From Lachnospiraceae bacterium (lineage in GTDB: Bacteria; Bacillota; Clostridia; Lachnospirales; Lachnospiraceae), in NCBI GenBank assembly GCA_019424135.1, contig JAHYZZ010000002.1, positions 21,626 to 80,230 on the forward strand: 58,605 nucleotides of DNA, given 5' to 3'. How positions within the stretch are numbered: position 1 is the stretch's first letter; every line of letters starts with the position of its first letter. Made by a program: the position numbers and the translations under genes. The notes below the pieces were generated by a model that did not search any database, had not been told where the DNA came from, and was given only the letters and a program-made list of their open reading frames with translations. Positions 47,856 through 57,841 of this stretch are shown piece by piece.

Positions 47856-48944
47856 ATGGAACGAAAAACACCACTCTACGAAGCTCATGTAAAAGCAGGG
47901 GGTAAGATCGTATCTTTTGGAGGATACCTTTTGCCGGTTCAGTATGGGACCGGGGTCATCAAGGAGCACATGGCGGTTCGAACCCAGGCGGGAATCTTTG
48001 ACGTATCCCATATGGGAGAAGTCCTTTGTAAAGGAAAAGATGCGCTTGCAAACTTGCAGATGCTGTTGACGAATAATTTTGACAATTTAGTGGACGGCCA
48101 GGCAAGGTATAGCCCGATGTGTAATGAGAACGGCGGCACGGTAGATGATTTGATTGTTTATAAACAAGGGGAAGGGTCCTATTTTATCGTGGTAAATGCG
48201 GCCAATAAGGATAAAGATTATCAGTGGATGTTGGACCATCAGTTTGGAGATGTTACGTTTACAGATGTATCGGAATCTTATGCACAGTTGGCGTTGCAGG
48301 GACCAAAAGCAATAGAAATTCTAAAAAAGCTTACTTCAAAGGACAATATTCCGGACAAGTATTATCATGCAGTCTTTGATGCTCAGGTCGGTGGAATTTC
48401 TTGCATTGTATCCAAAACAGGATATACCGGTGAAGATGGCGTGGAGCTTTATCTGGCAAGTGAGAATGCGAAGGAAATGTGGGAGCTTCTCCTGGAAACT
48501 GGAAAAGAGGATGGACTGATACCATGTGGACTTGGAGCAAGGGATACGCTACGGATGGAAGCAGCTATGCCGCTCTATGGTCATGAGATGAACGATGAGA
48601 TTACTCCTCTGGAGACAGGACTCCGATTTGCGGTAAAGATGAATAAAGAAGATTTTATTGGAAAAAAGGCTCTGGAGGAACGTGGAGAACCATCGATAAA
48701 GCGCGTTGGACTGAGGGTGACTGGACGAGGGATTATCCGGGAGGAACAAGATGTTTATATAGGAGAAAAAAAGGTGGGACAGGTTACATCTGGAACCCAT
48801 TGTCCATATCTTGGCTATCCGGTTGGAATGGCTCTTTTAGAAAAAGACTATACTGAGATAGGAACAAAAGTCTGTGTAGATGTTCGTGGACGAATGGTGG
48901 AGGCTGAGGTTGTTCCACTTCCGTTTTACAAGAGAAGCAAATAA
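47856..48944 (+). CDS. gcvT: Glycine cleavage system aminomethyltransferase GcvT
   Basis: T-protein: moves the methylene group of glycine to tetrahydrofolate and releases ammonia. 362 residues, the normal length. Visible: FDVSHMGEV, the folate-binding DDLIVYKQG, SKTGYTGEDGVELY and GLGARDTLRMEAAMPLYGHEM. The ATG at 47856 has AAGGAGG 6 bases upstream; an ATG at 47850 is too close and the one at 47823 has no site. First gene of the riboswitch-controlled operon. Confidence 0.95.
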   Translation: MERKTPLYEAHVKAGGKIVSFGGYLLPVQYGTGVIKEHMAVRTQAGIFDVSHMGEVLCKGKDALANLQMLLTNNFDNLVDGQARYSPMCNENGGTVDDLIVYKQGEGSYFIVVNAANKDKDYQWMLDHQFGDVTFTDVSESYAQLALQGPKAIEILKKLTSKDNIPDKYYHAVFDAQVGGISCIVSKTGYTGEDGVELYLASENAKEMWELLLETGKEDGLIPCGLGARDTLRMEAAMPLYGHEMNDEITPLETGLRFAVKMNKEDFIGKKALEERGEPSIKRVGLRVTGRGIIREEQDVYIGEKKVGQVTSGTHCPYLGYPVGMALLEKDYTEIGTKVCVDVRGRMVEAEVVPLPFYKRSK

Positions 48945-48979
48945 CTTTTTGAAAAAATATAAAGAAAAGGAGAAAAAAG

Positions 48980-49357
48980 ATGGAATTAAGAAAAGAATTA
49001 AAGTATTCAAAATCACATGAGTGGGTGAGAGAGGAAGATGAAATCTGTGTCATTGGTCTTACAGACTATGCACAGTCAGAGCTTGGGGATCTGGTATTTG
49101 TCAATCTTCCGGAGGAGGGAGACGAGGTTACAGTTGGAGAGCCTTTTGCAGATGTAGAGTCTGTTAAGGCAGTGTCAGATGTATATTCACCAGTGACAGG
49201 AGTTGTCGCTGAGGTGAACGAAGCACTTTTAGATGCTCCTGAATCTATCAATGAAGATCCTTATCATGCATGGTTTATCAAGGTAAAGGATATTACTGAC
49301 CGGGAAACACTTTTGACAAGTGAAGAATATCAGACCTATGTAGAGAATGAGCAGTAA
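48980..49357 (+). CDS. gcvH: Glycine cleavage system H protein
   Basis: 125 residues, lipoyl carrier between the P, T and L proteins. The lipoylated Lys is in ESVKAVSDVYSPVTG (about residue 63), with EWVREEDEICVIGLTDYAQ at the start. AAAGGAG precedes the ATG. Confidence 0.95.
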   Translation: MELRKELKYSKSHEWVREEDEICVIGLTDYAQSELGDLVFVNLPEEGDEVTVGEPFADVESVKAVSDVYSPVTGVVAEVNEALLDAPESINEDPYHAWFIKVKDITDRETLLTSEEYQTYVENEQ

Positions 49358-49381
49358 ATATCAGAAAGGTGGTGAAACGCC

Positions 49382-50692
49382 GTGGGAAGTTATGTTCCAA
49401 ATACAGACAAAGAACAAAAAAGTATGCTAGAAGAGATTGGATACCAGTCTGTGGAAGAACTGTTTGCGCATATTCCTGATGAGGTAAAGGTGAAGGAAGG
49501 ATTAAAGATTCCTTCTGGTTTGTCAGAATTAGAAGTACGCAGAAAAATGGAAAAAATTGCAGGTAAAAATAAGAGATTTCCATCCATATTCCGTGGAGCT
49601 GGGGCCTATCGGCATTATATCCCTTCCATTGTAAAAAGTGTGACTTCAAAAGAGAACCTGATGACGGCCTATACCCCTTATCAAGCAGAAATCAGCCAGG
49701 GGATCCTTCAGTCTATCTTTGAATATCAGACGATGATCTGCGACCTGACAGGAATGGATGTGTCCAATGCATCTGTTTATGACGGCGCTACGGCTGCCGC
49801 TGAAGGAATTGCCATGTGCAGGGATCGAAAACGTGGAAAGGCTCTTGTGTCTGCAGCAATTCAGCCGGAAATTCTTGAGACGGTAAAAACATACTGCTTT
49901 GGGAATGAGATGGATCTGGAAGTGATTCCTGAAAGAGAAGGAACGACGGATCTGGAATATCTAAAGGGACATATAGATGGAGAGACGGCTTGTGTCTATA
50001 TTCAGCATCCCAATTTTTATGGAAATCTGGAAGAGGCAGAGGAGATTGCAAAGATTGCTCATGAATCCGGGGCCAAACTGGTGATGGGGGTCAACCCTAT
50101 TTCTCTGGGGCTCCTAAAGACGCCCCGGGAATATGGGGCGGATGTAGCAGTGGGCGACGGGCAGCCCTTGGGTCTTCCGCTTGCGTTTGGCGGCCCTTAT
50201 CTTGGCTTTATGGCTTGTGTGGAATCAATGATGCGCAAACTTCCAGGCCGCATTGTGGGGGAGACGAAAGACAGGAACGGAAAGACTGGATATGTATTGA
50301 CATTACAGGCAAGGGAACAGCATATCCGCAGAGAGAAAGCATCCAGTAATATCTGTTCAAATCAGGCGCTGTGTGCCCTGGCAGTAGGGGTGTATCTTGC
50401 GGCGATGGGAAATGAAGGTTTGAAAAAGGCCGCACAGCAGTGTACATCCAAAGCACATTATCTGGCAGAAGAATTGCAAAAGATAGGATTTGCAGTGGAG
50501 AATCAAAAGACATTTTTTCATGAATTTGTGACTTCTTCAAAAATACCGTCGAAACAGGTGCTGGAGGCTCTGGAAAAAGAAGATATTCTGGGCGGACAGC
50601 CGTTGGATGAGTTTAGGATACTTTGGTGTTGTACAGAGTTGAATACAAAAGAAGAAATGGACCAGGTTGTCCGGATTTTAAAGGAGGTGTGA
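49382..50692 (+). CDS. gcvPA: Glycine dehydrogenase (decarboxylating) subunit 1
   Basis: 436 residues. N-terminal half of the P protein in its two-subunit form, found in Firmicutes; together with GcvPB it decarboxylates glycine through PLP. Markers: AYTPYQAEISQGILQSIFEY, DGATAAAEG, LPLAFGGPYLGFMAC, RRE-K segment QHIRREKASSNICSNQAL. GTG start after AAAGGTGGTG. Its TGA precedes gcvPB by 3 bases. Confidence 0.95.
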   Translation: MGSYVPNTDKEQKSMLEEIGYQSVEELFAHIPDEVKVKEGLKIPSGLSELEVRRKMEKIAGKNKRFPSIFRGAGAYRHYIPSIVKSVTSKENLMTAYTPYQAEISQGILQSIFEYQTMICDLTGMDVSNASVYDGATAAAEGIAMCRDRKRGKALVSAAIQPEILETVKTYCFGNEMDLEVIPEREGTTDLEYLKGHIDGETACVYIQHPNFYGNLEEAEEIAKIAHESGAKLVMGVNPISLGLLKTPREYGADVAVGDGQPLGLPLAFGGPYLGFMACVESMMRKLPGRIVGETKDRNGKTGYVLTLQAREQHIRREKASSNICSNQALCALAVGVYLAAMGNEGLKKAAQQCTSKAHYLAEELQKIGFAVENQKTFFHEFVTSSKIPSKQVLEALEKEDILGGQPLDEFRILWCCTELNTKEEMDQVVRILKEV

Positions 50693-50695
50693 TGC

Positions 50696-52129
50696 ATGCT
50701 GATATTTGAAAAAAGTAAAGAGGGCAGAGGATGCTGTCTGCTGCCGGAATGTGATGTTCCGGTTACCACTTTGGACGAAAAAGATGTCCGCCATAAACGG
50801 CTGCATCTGCCGGAACTTTCCGAAGGTGAGCTTAGCAGGCATTATACGGAACTTGCAAAAAAATCCCATGGCGTGAATGACGGATTTTATCCCTTGGGTT
50901 CCTGTACCATGAAGTATAATCCGCAGATCAATAATGAAATGGCCAGTCTTCCTGGATTTACAGAAATCCATCCGCTGCAGCCGCAGCATACAGCTCAGGG
51001 ATGTCTGGAAGTTCTTTGGACGGCAGAAAAGCTGCTTTGTGAGATCACGGGTATGGATCATATGACGTTTCAGCCGGCGGCAGGGGCCCACGGAGAATTT
51101 ACAGGGCTTTTGCTGATCAAAGCTTATCATGAAAGCAGACAGGATCACAAGAGAAAAAAAATCCTGGTTCCAGACTCTGCTCATGGGACAAATCCGGCCA
51201 GTGCAGCTATGGCGGGATATAAGGTGGTTAGCATCCCTTCCGGACCAGATGGCTGCGTAGATCTCGAAAAATTGAAAGAGGCATCTGGTGATGATGTAGC
51301 AGGATTGATGCTGACAAATCCCAATACGGTAGGTCTTTTTGATAAAAATATCCGTAAAATCACAGATATCGTCCATGGATGCGGGGGATTGTGCTATTAT
51401 GACGGCGCGAATCTGAATGCCGTGATGGGGATTGTGAGGCCCGGGGATATGGGATTTGACGTGATTCATCTGAATCTTCATAAAACATTTTCTACCCCCC
51501 ATGGAGGAGGAGGCCCGGGAAGCGGACCAGTGGGCTGCAAAGATTTTCTCGCTGACTTTCTTCCTTCAATGCTGGTGGAAAAGACAGATGAATTGTCCTT
51601 TGTAAAACCATCCAGAAGCATTGGAGAAGTGAAAAGCTTTTACGGAAACTTTTTGGTGGTTGTACGTGCGCTGACTTATATCTTGACACTGGGACGGGAA
51701 GGAATTCCTAAGGCCAGTCAGAACGCGGTGCTGAATGCCAATTATATGATGGAGAAACTAAAAGACATATATCCCATGGCCTGTACAGATATCTGCATGC
51801 ATGAGTTTGTCATGAGCCTTTCTGAATTAAAGAAGCAGACCGGAGTTTCGGCTATGGATATCGCTAAGGGCCTTCTGGATCATGGGATTCATCCGCCGAC
51901 AATGTATTTCCCGCTGATTGTAGATGAAGCATTGATGGTGGAACCGACTGAGACAGAATCCAAGGAGACACTGGATCATGCGATAGATGTGTTCCGCTCT
52001 CTTTATGACCTTGCTGTACAAGATGCTGAACAGCTGCACCAAGCGCCTGTGACCACACCTGTGACCAGACTGGATGAAGTGGAGGCTGCAAGACATCCAC
52101 ACCTGCGATATGAGTTTGAACCGGCATAA
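50696..52129 (+). CDS. gcvPB: Glycine dehydrogenase (decarboxylating) subunit 2
   Basis: 477 residues. C-terminal half of the P protein with the PLP lysine in NLHKTFSTPHGGGGPGSGP and the upstream FYPLGSCTMKYNP, typical of GcvPB. AAGGAGGT lies 7 bases before the ATG. Acts with GcvPA as the decarboxylase. Confidence 0.96.
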   Translation: MLIFEKSKEGRGCCLLPECDVPVTTLDEKDVRHKRLHLPELSEGELSRHYTELAKKSHGVNDGFYPLGSCTMKYNPQINNEMASLPGFTEIHPLQPQHTAQGCLEVLWTAEKLLCEITGMDHMTFQPAAGAHGEFTGLLLIKAYHESRQDHKRKKILVPDSAHGTNPASAAMAGYKVVSIPSGPDGCVDLEKLKEASGDDVAGLMLTNPNTVGLFDKNIRKITDIVHGCGGLCYYDGANLNAVMGIVRPGDMGFDVIHLNLHKTFSTPHGGGGPGSGPVGCKDFLADFLPSMLVEKTDELSFVKPSRSIGEVKSFYGNFLVVVRALTYILTLGREGIPKASQNAVLNANYMMEKLKDIYPMACTDICMHEFVMSLSELKKQTGVSAMDIAKGLLDHGIHPPTMYFPLIVDEALMVEPTETESKETLDHAIDVFRSLYDLAVQDAEQLHQAPVTTPVTRLDEVEAARHPHLRYEFEPA

Positions 52130-52155
52130 GGAGAAGATTTTAAGACGGATGAAAA

Positions 52156-53154
52156 ATGGTTAAAAAGATTGTATATATAGAAGCAGATGGAGTAAATCCA
52201 TATGAAAATCTGGCAGTGGAAGAGTATCTTCTCTTTTGCTGCCAAATAGATCAAGTGATTTTGTATCTGTGGCAAAACCAGAATACTGTGGTGATTGGAC
52301 GGAATCAAAATGCATGGAGAGAGTGCAGGATTAATGAGCTAGAAGAGAGCGGAGGACATTTGGCACGGCGCCTTTCGGGTGGAGGAGCAGTTTATCATGA
52401 CTTGGGAAATTTGAATTTTACTTTTTTGACACGGAAGGATCATTATGATTTGGATCGGCAAATGGATGTCATCTTACGGGCCCTTCAAAAGTTGGGGATT
52501 CAGGCAGAAAAATCCGGAAGAAATGATGTGCTTGTTGCAGGGAAGAAGTTTTCTGGGAATGCATATTACCAGCACGGGGATTACTGTTATCATCATGGGA
52601 CTTTGATGGTTGATGTTAAAAAAGATGATTTGGGAAGATATTTGACGGCTTCCAGAGAAAAATTGAAAGGGAAGGGTGTAGAATCAGTCAGATCAAGAGT
52701 GACGAATCTAAAAGAGTTTCTTCCGGAACTTACGATTGACAGATTAAAAAAAGCACTGTATGATTCTTTTCAAGAAACTTATGCTCTGCAGGCAGAAGTC
52801 TGGCAGAAAGAGGAGCTTGAACATATGGCCATTCATAAGATGACAGAAAAGTATGCATCCTGGGATTGGCTGTTTGGGAGAAAGATTGATTTTGAGTACG
52901 AATTGTCCCATCGTTTTCCATGGGGAGAGGTGCAGATTCAGTTGCAGGTGGAAAAAGGGAAGATCATAGACGCTCAGGTGTATTCTGATGCGTTGAAACC
53001 AGGATTGATCGAAGAACTTCCACAATACTTAAAAGGAGTCCGTTGCCGAAGAGATGCTGTCTGTGCACAGCTATGGCTGTATTGGTCGCCGGATCCGGAG
53101 GAGACAGCGATGATGCAAGACATTACAGACTGGCTTAAGACCACAGAGATTTGA
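52156..53154 (+). CDS. lplA: Lipoate-protein ligase A
   Basis: 332 residues. Attaches lipoate to the H protein (and other carriers) using ATP. Motifs: IGRNQNAWREC, RRLSGGGAVYHDLGNLNFTF and SGRNDVLVAGKKFSGNAYY; the C-terminal accessory domain is present (residues about 250-330). Its place inside the glycine cleavage operon fits lipoylation of GcvH. The ribosome binding site is weak. Confidence 0.92.
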   Translation: MVKKIVYIEADGVNPYENLAVEEYLLFCCQIDQVILYLWQNQNTVVIGRNQNAWRECRINELEESGGHLARRLSGGGAVYHDLGNLNFTFLTRKDHYDLDRQMDVILRALQKLGIQAEKSGRNDVLVAGKKFSGNAYYQHGDYCYHHGTLMVDVKKDDLGRYLTASREKLKGKGVESVRSRVTNLKEFLPELTIDRLKKALYDSFQETYALQAEVWQKEELEHMAIHKMTEKYASWDWLFGRKIDFEYELSHRFPWGEVQIQLQVEKGKIIDAQVYSDALKPGLIEELPQYLKGVRCRRDAVCAQLWLYWSPDPEETAMMQDITDWLKTTEI

Positions 53155-53173
53155 AGGATAAGGAGGCAGACAC

Positions 53174-54580
53174 ATGGAAGAACGATATGACCTGATCGTA
53201 GTAGGTGCCGGGCCGGGAGGATATGTGGCAGCGATCAAAGCAGCTAAGCTGGGAATGCGCACAGCGATTGTAGAAGAAAGTAAAGTTGGCGGTACTTGCC
53301 TGAACAGAGGATGCATTCCGGCAAAGGCAATGCTGCATGCGGCCGAAGTGTACCGGACAGTAAAAGAAGGAGATTCCTTTGGAATTATTGCAGGGGATGT
53401 AAGCTTTGATTTTGGAAAGATTCTGCAGTATAAGGAGGAGACTTCAGAGAAACTGGTACAGGGAGTAGAACAGCTTCTTGCGGCGAATAAAGTCAGAAAA
53501 TTGGATGGGAAGGGCATGTTATTGCCGGGGAGAAAAATTTCTGTTACTTCCGAAGGCGAAACAAAGATTTATGAGGCAGACCACATTTTGCTGGCAGCAG
53601 GGTCTAAGCCGGTAATCTTGCCGATTCCAGGCATAGATCTTCCGGGAGTTCTCACAAGTGATGATCTGTTTGCGTTAAAAGAGATGCCAGAGAGTCTTGT
53701 GATTATTGGCGGAGGAGTGATCAGTGTAGAGTTTGCCACGATTTATGCTTCTTTTGGTTGTAAAGTTACAATTTTAGAAGCAATGCCAAGGATTCTTCCT
53801 GGAATGGACAAAGAAATTTCTCAAAATTTGAAACTGATTCTGAAAAAGAGGGGTGTGGATATTCACACGTCAGCTTCAGTCAAAAAAGTAGAATCAGAAG
53901 GAAATGGTTACACTTGTTGGTTCGAAGACAAGGAGTCGGAGCAGAGAGTTTCGGCGCAATTTATATTATGCGCAGTAGGGCGGTGCCCCAATACAGACGG
54001 CCTGTTTGCCAAAGAAGCTGTTCCTGAAATGGAGAGGGGACGGATCGTGACGGATCAACATTTTCGGACAAGTTTGGAAGGCGTTTATGCCATTGGAGAC
54101 CTGGTGAAAGGCATGCAGCTTGCTCATCTGGCAAGTGCCCAGGGAATTGTGGCTGTAGAGACAATGGCCGGAATCAAGCCTTCGGTAGATCTTGAGGCCA
54201 TTCCCGGATGCGTTTATACTGATCCGGAGATTGCATCAGTGGGATTGACTGAGGAGGATGCAAGAGGGAAAAATATTCCTGTAAAAATCGGAAAGTTTAT
54301 TATGAGTGCAAATGGGAAGTCGTTGATCACGAAGGAAGAGCGTGGATTTATTAAGATTGTTGCAGAAGAAAGGACCGGAGTAATTTTAGGGGTTCAGATG
54401 ATGTGTGCCCGGGCAACAGATATGATCGGTGAGATGGGAACAGCAGTGGCAAACCGGCTGACTGTTAGACAGCTTCTTAAGGCTGTAAGAGCCCATCCGA
54501 CCTATAACGAAGGAGTTGGAGAGGCACTGGAGGAACTGGAAGGCGGGGCTATCCATACGATTCCAAGGAAAAAAAGATAA
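53174..54580 (+). CDS. lpdA: Dihydrolipoyl dehydrogenase (L protein)
   Basis: 468 residues. Reoxidises dihydrolipoamide on GcvH with NAD, through FAD. FAD motif VVGAGPGGYVAAIKAA, active-site disulfide GGTCLNRGCIP, NAD motif IIGGGVISVEFA, and the C-terminal His-Glu of HPTYNEGVGEAL. AAGGAGG precedes the ATG. Confidence 0.95.
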   Translation: MEERYDLIVVGAGPGGYVAAIKAAKLGMRTAIVEESKVGGTCLNRGCIPAKAMLHAAEVYRTVKEGDSFGIIAGDVSFDFGKILQYKEETSEKLVQGVEQLLAANKVRKLDGKGMLLPGRKISVTSEGETKIYEADHILLAAGSKPVILPIPGIDLPGVLTSDDLFALKEMPESLVIIGGGVISVEFATIYASFGCKVTILEAMPRILPGMDKEISQNLKLILKKRGVDIHTSASVKKVESEGNGYTCWFEDKESEQRVSAQFILCAVGRCPNTDGLFAKEAVPEMERGRIVTDQHFRTSLEGVYAIGDLVKGMQLAHLASAQGIVAVETMAGIKPSVDLEAIPGCVYTDPEIASVGLTEEDARGKNIPVKIGKFIMSANGKSLITKEERGFIKIVAEERTGVILGVQMMCARATDMIGEMGTAVANRLTVRQLLKAVRAHPTYNEGVGEALEELEGGAIHTIPRKKR

Positions 54581-54607
54581 AAATTCAGGCAGAGAGGATG
54601 TGTAAAC

Positions 54608-56287
54608 ATGGGATTTAAAACAGATATTGAGATCGCACAGGAGGCAGAGATGAAGGTGATCAACGAAATTGCCGATTCCATGGGTATTCCAGATCAGTAT
54701 GTGGAGAACTATGGAAAATATAAGGCAAAGATTGATTATCGCTACTATCAAAATGAACTGATAAACAAGCCAGATGCAAAGGTTGTTCTGGTAACGGCGA
54801 TTAATCCGACACCTGCCGGGGAGGGCAAAACAACAACGACCATCGGTGTGGCAGATGCGCTGAACCGGATTGGAAAAAGGACTATGGTCGCTTTGCGAGA
54901 ACCATCTCTTGGACCGGTATTCGGAGTAAAAGGCGGGGCAGCAGGAGGTGGTTATGCCCAGGTGGTGCCCATGGAAGACATCAATCTTCATTTTACCGGT
55001 GATCTTCATGCCATCGGGGCGGCCAATAATCTGATTGCTGCTATGCTGGACAACCATATCCATCAGGGGAATGCGCTTGATATTGATACAAACAGGGTTA
55101 CCTGGCGCCGTTGCGTGGATATGAATGACAGGCAGCTTAGGAATATCGTAGATGGGCTGGGACCAAAGGCTGACGGTGTAACACGCCAGGATGGATTTGA
55201 TATTACTGTTGCATCGGAGATTATGGCAGTATTCTGCCTTGCCAGTGATATTATAGACCTGAAGGAGCGGGTGGCAAGAATCATTGTGGCTTACTCAAGA
55301 GATGGACATCCGGTGACTGCGGGGGATCTGCATGCCGAGGGAGCTGTGGCAGCACTTTTGAAGGACGCTTTGAAACCAAATCTTGTACAGACGTTAGAGG
55401 GAACCCCTGCATTTGTGCATGGAGGACCGTTTGCTAATATCGCACATGGATGCAACAGTGTAATTGCCACCAAAATGGGAATGAAACTTGCGGATTATAT
55501 GATTACGGAAGCAGGATTCGGCGCAGATCTTGGTGCGGAGAAGTTTCTGGATATTAAATGCAGAATGTCTGGAATTCGTCCATCTGCGGTAATCATTGTG
55601 GCAACGATTAAGGCATTAAAGTATAACGGGGGTGTTCCAAAGACAGAACTGACAGAGGAAAATCTCAGCGCATTGGAGAAAGGAATCCCCAATCTTCTAA
55701 AACATGTGGAAAATATCACGCAGGTCTTTAAACTTCCCGCGGTCGTGGCGATCAATCGTTTCCCGACAGATACACAGGCAGAGATCAGCCTTGTGCGTGA
55801 AAAATGTGAGGAGCTTGGAGTGAATGTGGCTCTTTCAGAGGTGTGGGGAAAAGGCGGTGCCGGCGGTGAAGAGCTGGCAGCTGAAGTTGTGCGCCTTTGC
55901 GAAGAGGAAAGCCACATGGAATTTGTATATGACACAGAAAGTTCGATAAAAGATAAGATATTGGCGATTGCGCAGAAGATTTATGGAGCGGAAGGCGTAG
56001 ATTATACGACGAAAGCAGAAAGAGAAATCCGTACCCTGGAGGGAATAGGACTTGGAAATCTGCCGATTTGTATGGCAAAAAATCAATATTCTCTGACAGA
56101 TGATGCGAAAAAACTGGGACGTCCTACTGGATTTAGAATTACGATCCGTGATATTACCGCATCTGCAGGCGCAGGGTTTTTGGTTGCACTGACAGGAGAT
56201 ATCATGAAGATGCCGGGGCTTCCGAAAGTGCCTGCGGCAGAAAAAATTGATGTTAATGCAGACGGTGTAATTTCCGGACTGTTTTAA
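54608..56287 (+). CDS. fhs: Formate--tetrahydrofolate ligase
   Basis: 559 residues, the usual length. Interconverts formate + ATP + tetrahydrofolate with 10-formyl-tetrahydrofolate. ATP-binding TPAGEGKTTTTIG, then FTGDLHAIGAANNL, FVHGGPFANIAHGCNS and the C-terminal block. In this operon it could run in the ATP-forming direction. GAGAGG lies 10 bases before the ATG. Confidence 0.96.
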   Translation: MGFKTDIEIAQEAEMKVINEIADSMGIPDQYVENYGKYKAKIDYRYYQNELINKPDAKVVLVTAINPTPAGEGKTTTTIGVADALNRIGKRTMVALREPSLGPVFGVKGGAAGGGYAQVVPMEDINLHFTGDLHAIGAANNLIAAMLDNHIHQGNALDIDTNRVTWRRCVDMNDRQLRNIVDGLGPKADGVTRQDGFDITVASEIMAVFCLASDIIDLKERVARIIVAYSRDGHPVTAGDLHAEGAVAALLKDALKPNLVQTLEGTPAFVHGGPFANIAHGCNSVIATKMGMKLADYMITEAGFGADLGAEKFLDIKCRMSGIRPSAVIIVATIKALKYNGGVPKTELTEENLSALEKGIPNLLKHVENITQVFKLPAVVAINRFPTDTQAEISLVREKCEELGVNVALSEVWGKGGAGGEELAAEVVRLCEEESHMEFVYDTESSIKDKILAIAQKIYGAEGVDYTTKAEREIRTLEGIGLGNLPICMAKNQYSLTDDAKKLGRPTGFRITIRDITASAGAGFLVALTGDIMKMPGLPKVPAAEKIDVNADGVISGLF

Positions 56288-56310
56288 GAGGGAAAGGAGA
56301 TCGGGGCGCT

Positions 56311-56937
56311 ATGATGCTGGAAAAGAGAACAACGGATTTTCTGGAGGTCCTATCTTCAAAGGAACCTGTCCCGGGTGGAGGCGGAGCCTCCGCCGCTGTT
56401 GGGGCTTTTGGAGCAGCGCTTGGTATGATGGTTGCAAATTTAACCATCGGAAAAAAGAAATATAAAGGTGTGGAGGAAGAGATCCTTACAATTCGAAGTC
56501 GGTTAAAAGAGATCCGAGACCAGCTGACAAACTTGGCGGATCAGGATGCTGAGGCTTTTGAGCCTTTGTCACGGGCTTATGGAATGCCTAAGGATACCGA
56601 GGAACAAAGAGCAGAAAAAGATCGAATTATGGAACAGGCGTTGTACGAAGCAAGCGTTGTTCCACTTCAGATTATGAAGACCGTCAGCGCAGCCATGATG
56701 GAACTGGAAATCCTGGAAGAAAAAGGAAGCAAAATTGCAGTCAGTGATGTGGGGGTAGGCATTTTGTTTGCGCAAGCCGCTTTAGAGGGCGCGTCTTTGA
56801 ACATTTTTATTAATACCAAACTGATGAAAGATCAAGAAAGGGCACAAGAGTTGAATGGTCAGGCTAAAAGCCTGATTGAGGAAGGAAGTGTCCGGAAGGA
56901 ACGTGTTTATAAGAAGGTATTGGAAAAACTGCAGTGA
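56311..56937 (+). CDS. fchA: Methenyltetrahydrofolate cyclohydrolase (FchA-like cyclodeaminase family)
   Basis: 208 residues of the formiminotransferase-cyclodeaminase fold: EPVPGGGGASAAVGAFGAAL at the N-terminus and VGVGILFAQAALEGASLN. In Clostridia these act as methenyl-tetrahydrofolate cyclohydrolase. AAGGAG precedes the ATG at 56311; an in-frame ATG at 56314 is also possible. FolD next door has the same activity, so this is redundant or replaced. Confidence 0.85.
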   Translation: MMLEKRTTDFLEVLSSKEPVPGGGGASAAVGAFGAALGMMVANLTIGKKKYKGVEEEILTIRSRLKEIRDQLTNLADQDAEAFEPLSRAYGMPKDTEEQRAEKDRIMEQALYEASVVPLQIMKTVSAAMMELEILEEKGSKIAVSDVGVGILFAQAALEGASLNIFINTKLMKDQERAQELNGQAKSLIEEGSVRKERVYKKVLEKLQ

Positions 56938-56952
56938 CAGGAGGGGCAGACA

Positions 56953-57816
56953 ATGGGTGTAGTCATGAAGGGCAATGAGGTGGCGAAAGCCATGAAAGAG
57001 ACTTTGATCCGGAATACACAGGCATTAAAGGAAAAAGGGATCATTCCATGTCTTGCAATTGTACGTGTAGGAAAAAGACCGGATGATCTTGCTTATGAAA
57101 GAGGCGCAAAAAAGCGTATGGAGCTTTCCGGGATTGAGTGCCGGGTCATAGAGTTTCCAGAAAATATTGGACAAAAGGAGTTTGAAGAAGAATTTGCAAA
57201 GATTAATGAAGATCCGTCTGTCCATGGAATCCTGTTGTTTCGTCCGTTGCCGCCTCATTTAGATGAAGAGGCGGTAAAGGCTGCCATTCATCCGTATAAG
57301 GACGTGGACTGCATGAGTGATACGAATATTGCGAAGGTATTCTCTGGGGACGAGACTGGATTTGCACCTTGCACGGCAGAGGCTGTCGTGGAAATGCTGG
57401 ATCATTTTCAGATTGGGCTGACAGGCAAAAAAGTGACGGTAGTGGGAAGAAGCATGGTGGTTGGCAGACCGCTGTCTATGCTTCTTTTAAAGAGAAATGC
57501 TACGGTGACGATTTGCCACACCCGCACTGAAGGTCTTGCGGAAGAATGCCGGAATGCCCAGATACTGGTGGCGGCGGCAGGAAAGGCAGAAATGATTACT
57601 GGCGATATGATAGGAAAGGATGCAGTGGTCGTAGATGTAGGCATTAATGTAGATGAAAACGGGAATCTTTGTGGAGACGTGGATTTTGATGCCGCACAAA
57701 AAAAGACATCTTATCTTAGCCCTGTCCCAGGAGGAGTCGGGAGCGTGACAACCTCTATATTGGCTCTCCATGTACTTCGAGGGACATGCTATCTGAACCA
57801 CATCCAGATGATATGA
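56953..57816 (+). CDS. folD: Bifunctional methylenetetrahydrofolate dehydrogenase/cyclohydrolase FolD
   Basis: 287 residues. Oxidises methylene- to methenyl-tetrahydrofolate and hydrolyses it to 10-formyl-tetrahydrofolate. The catalytic Lys is in RGAKKRMELS (Y-x3-K motif), with ILLFRPLPPHLDE, NAD(P)-binding GRSMVVGRPLSMLLLKRNAT and PVPGGVGSVTTSIL. Begins at ATG 56953 after GAGGGG. Confidence 0.93.
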   Translation: MGVVMKGNEVAKAMKETLIRNTQALKEKGIIPCLAIVRVGKRPDDLAYERGAKKRMELSGIECRVIEFPENIGQKEFEEEFAKINEDPSVHGILLFRPLPPHLDEEAVKAAIHPYKDVDCMSDTNIAKVFSGDETGFAPCTAEAVVEMLDHFQIGLTGKKVTVVGRSMVVGRPLSMLLLKRNATVTICHTRTEGLAEECRNAQILVAAAGKAEMITGDMIGKDAVVVDVGINVDENGNLCGDVDFDAAQKKTSYLSPVPGGVGSVTTSILALHVLRGTCYLNHIQMI

Positions 57817-57841
57817 TTCACTAGAAAAGACGAGGAATATC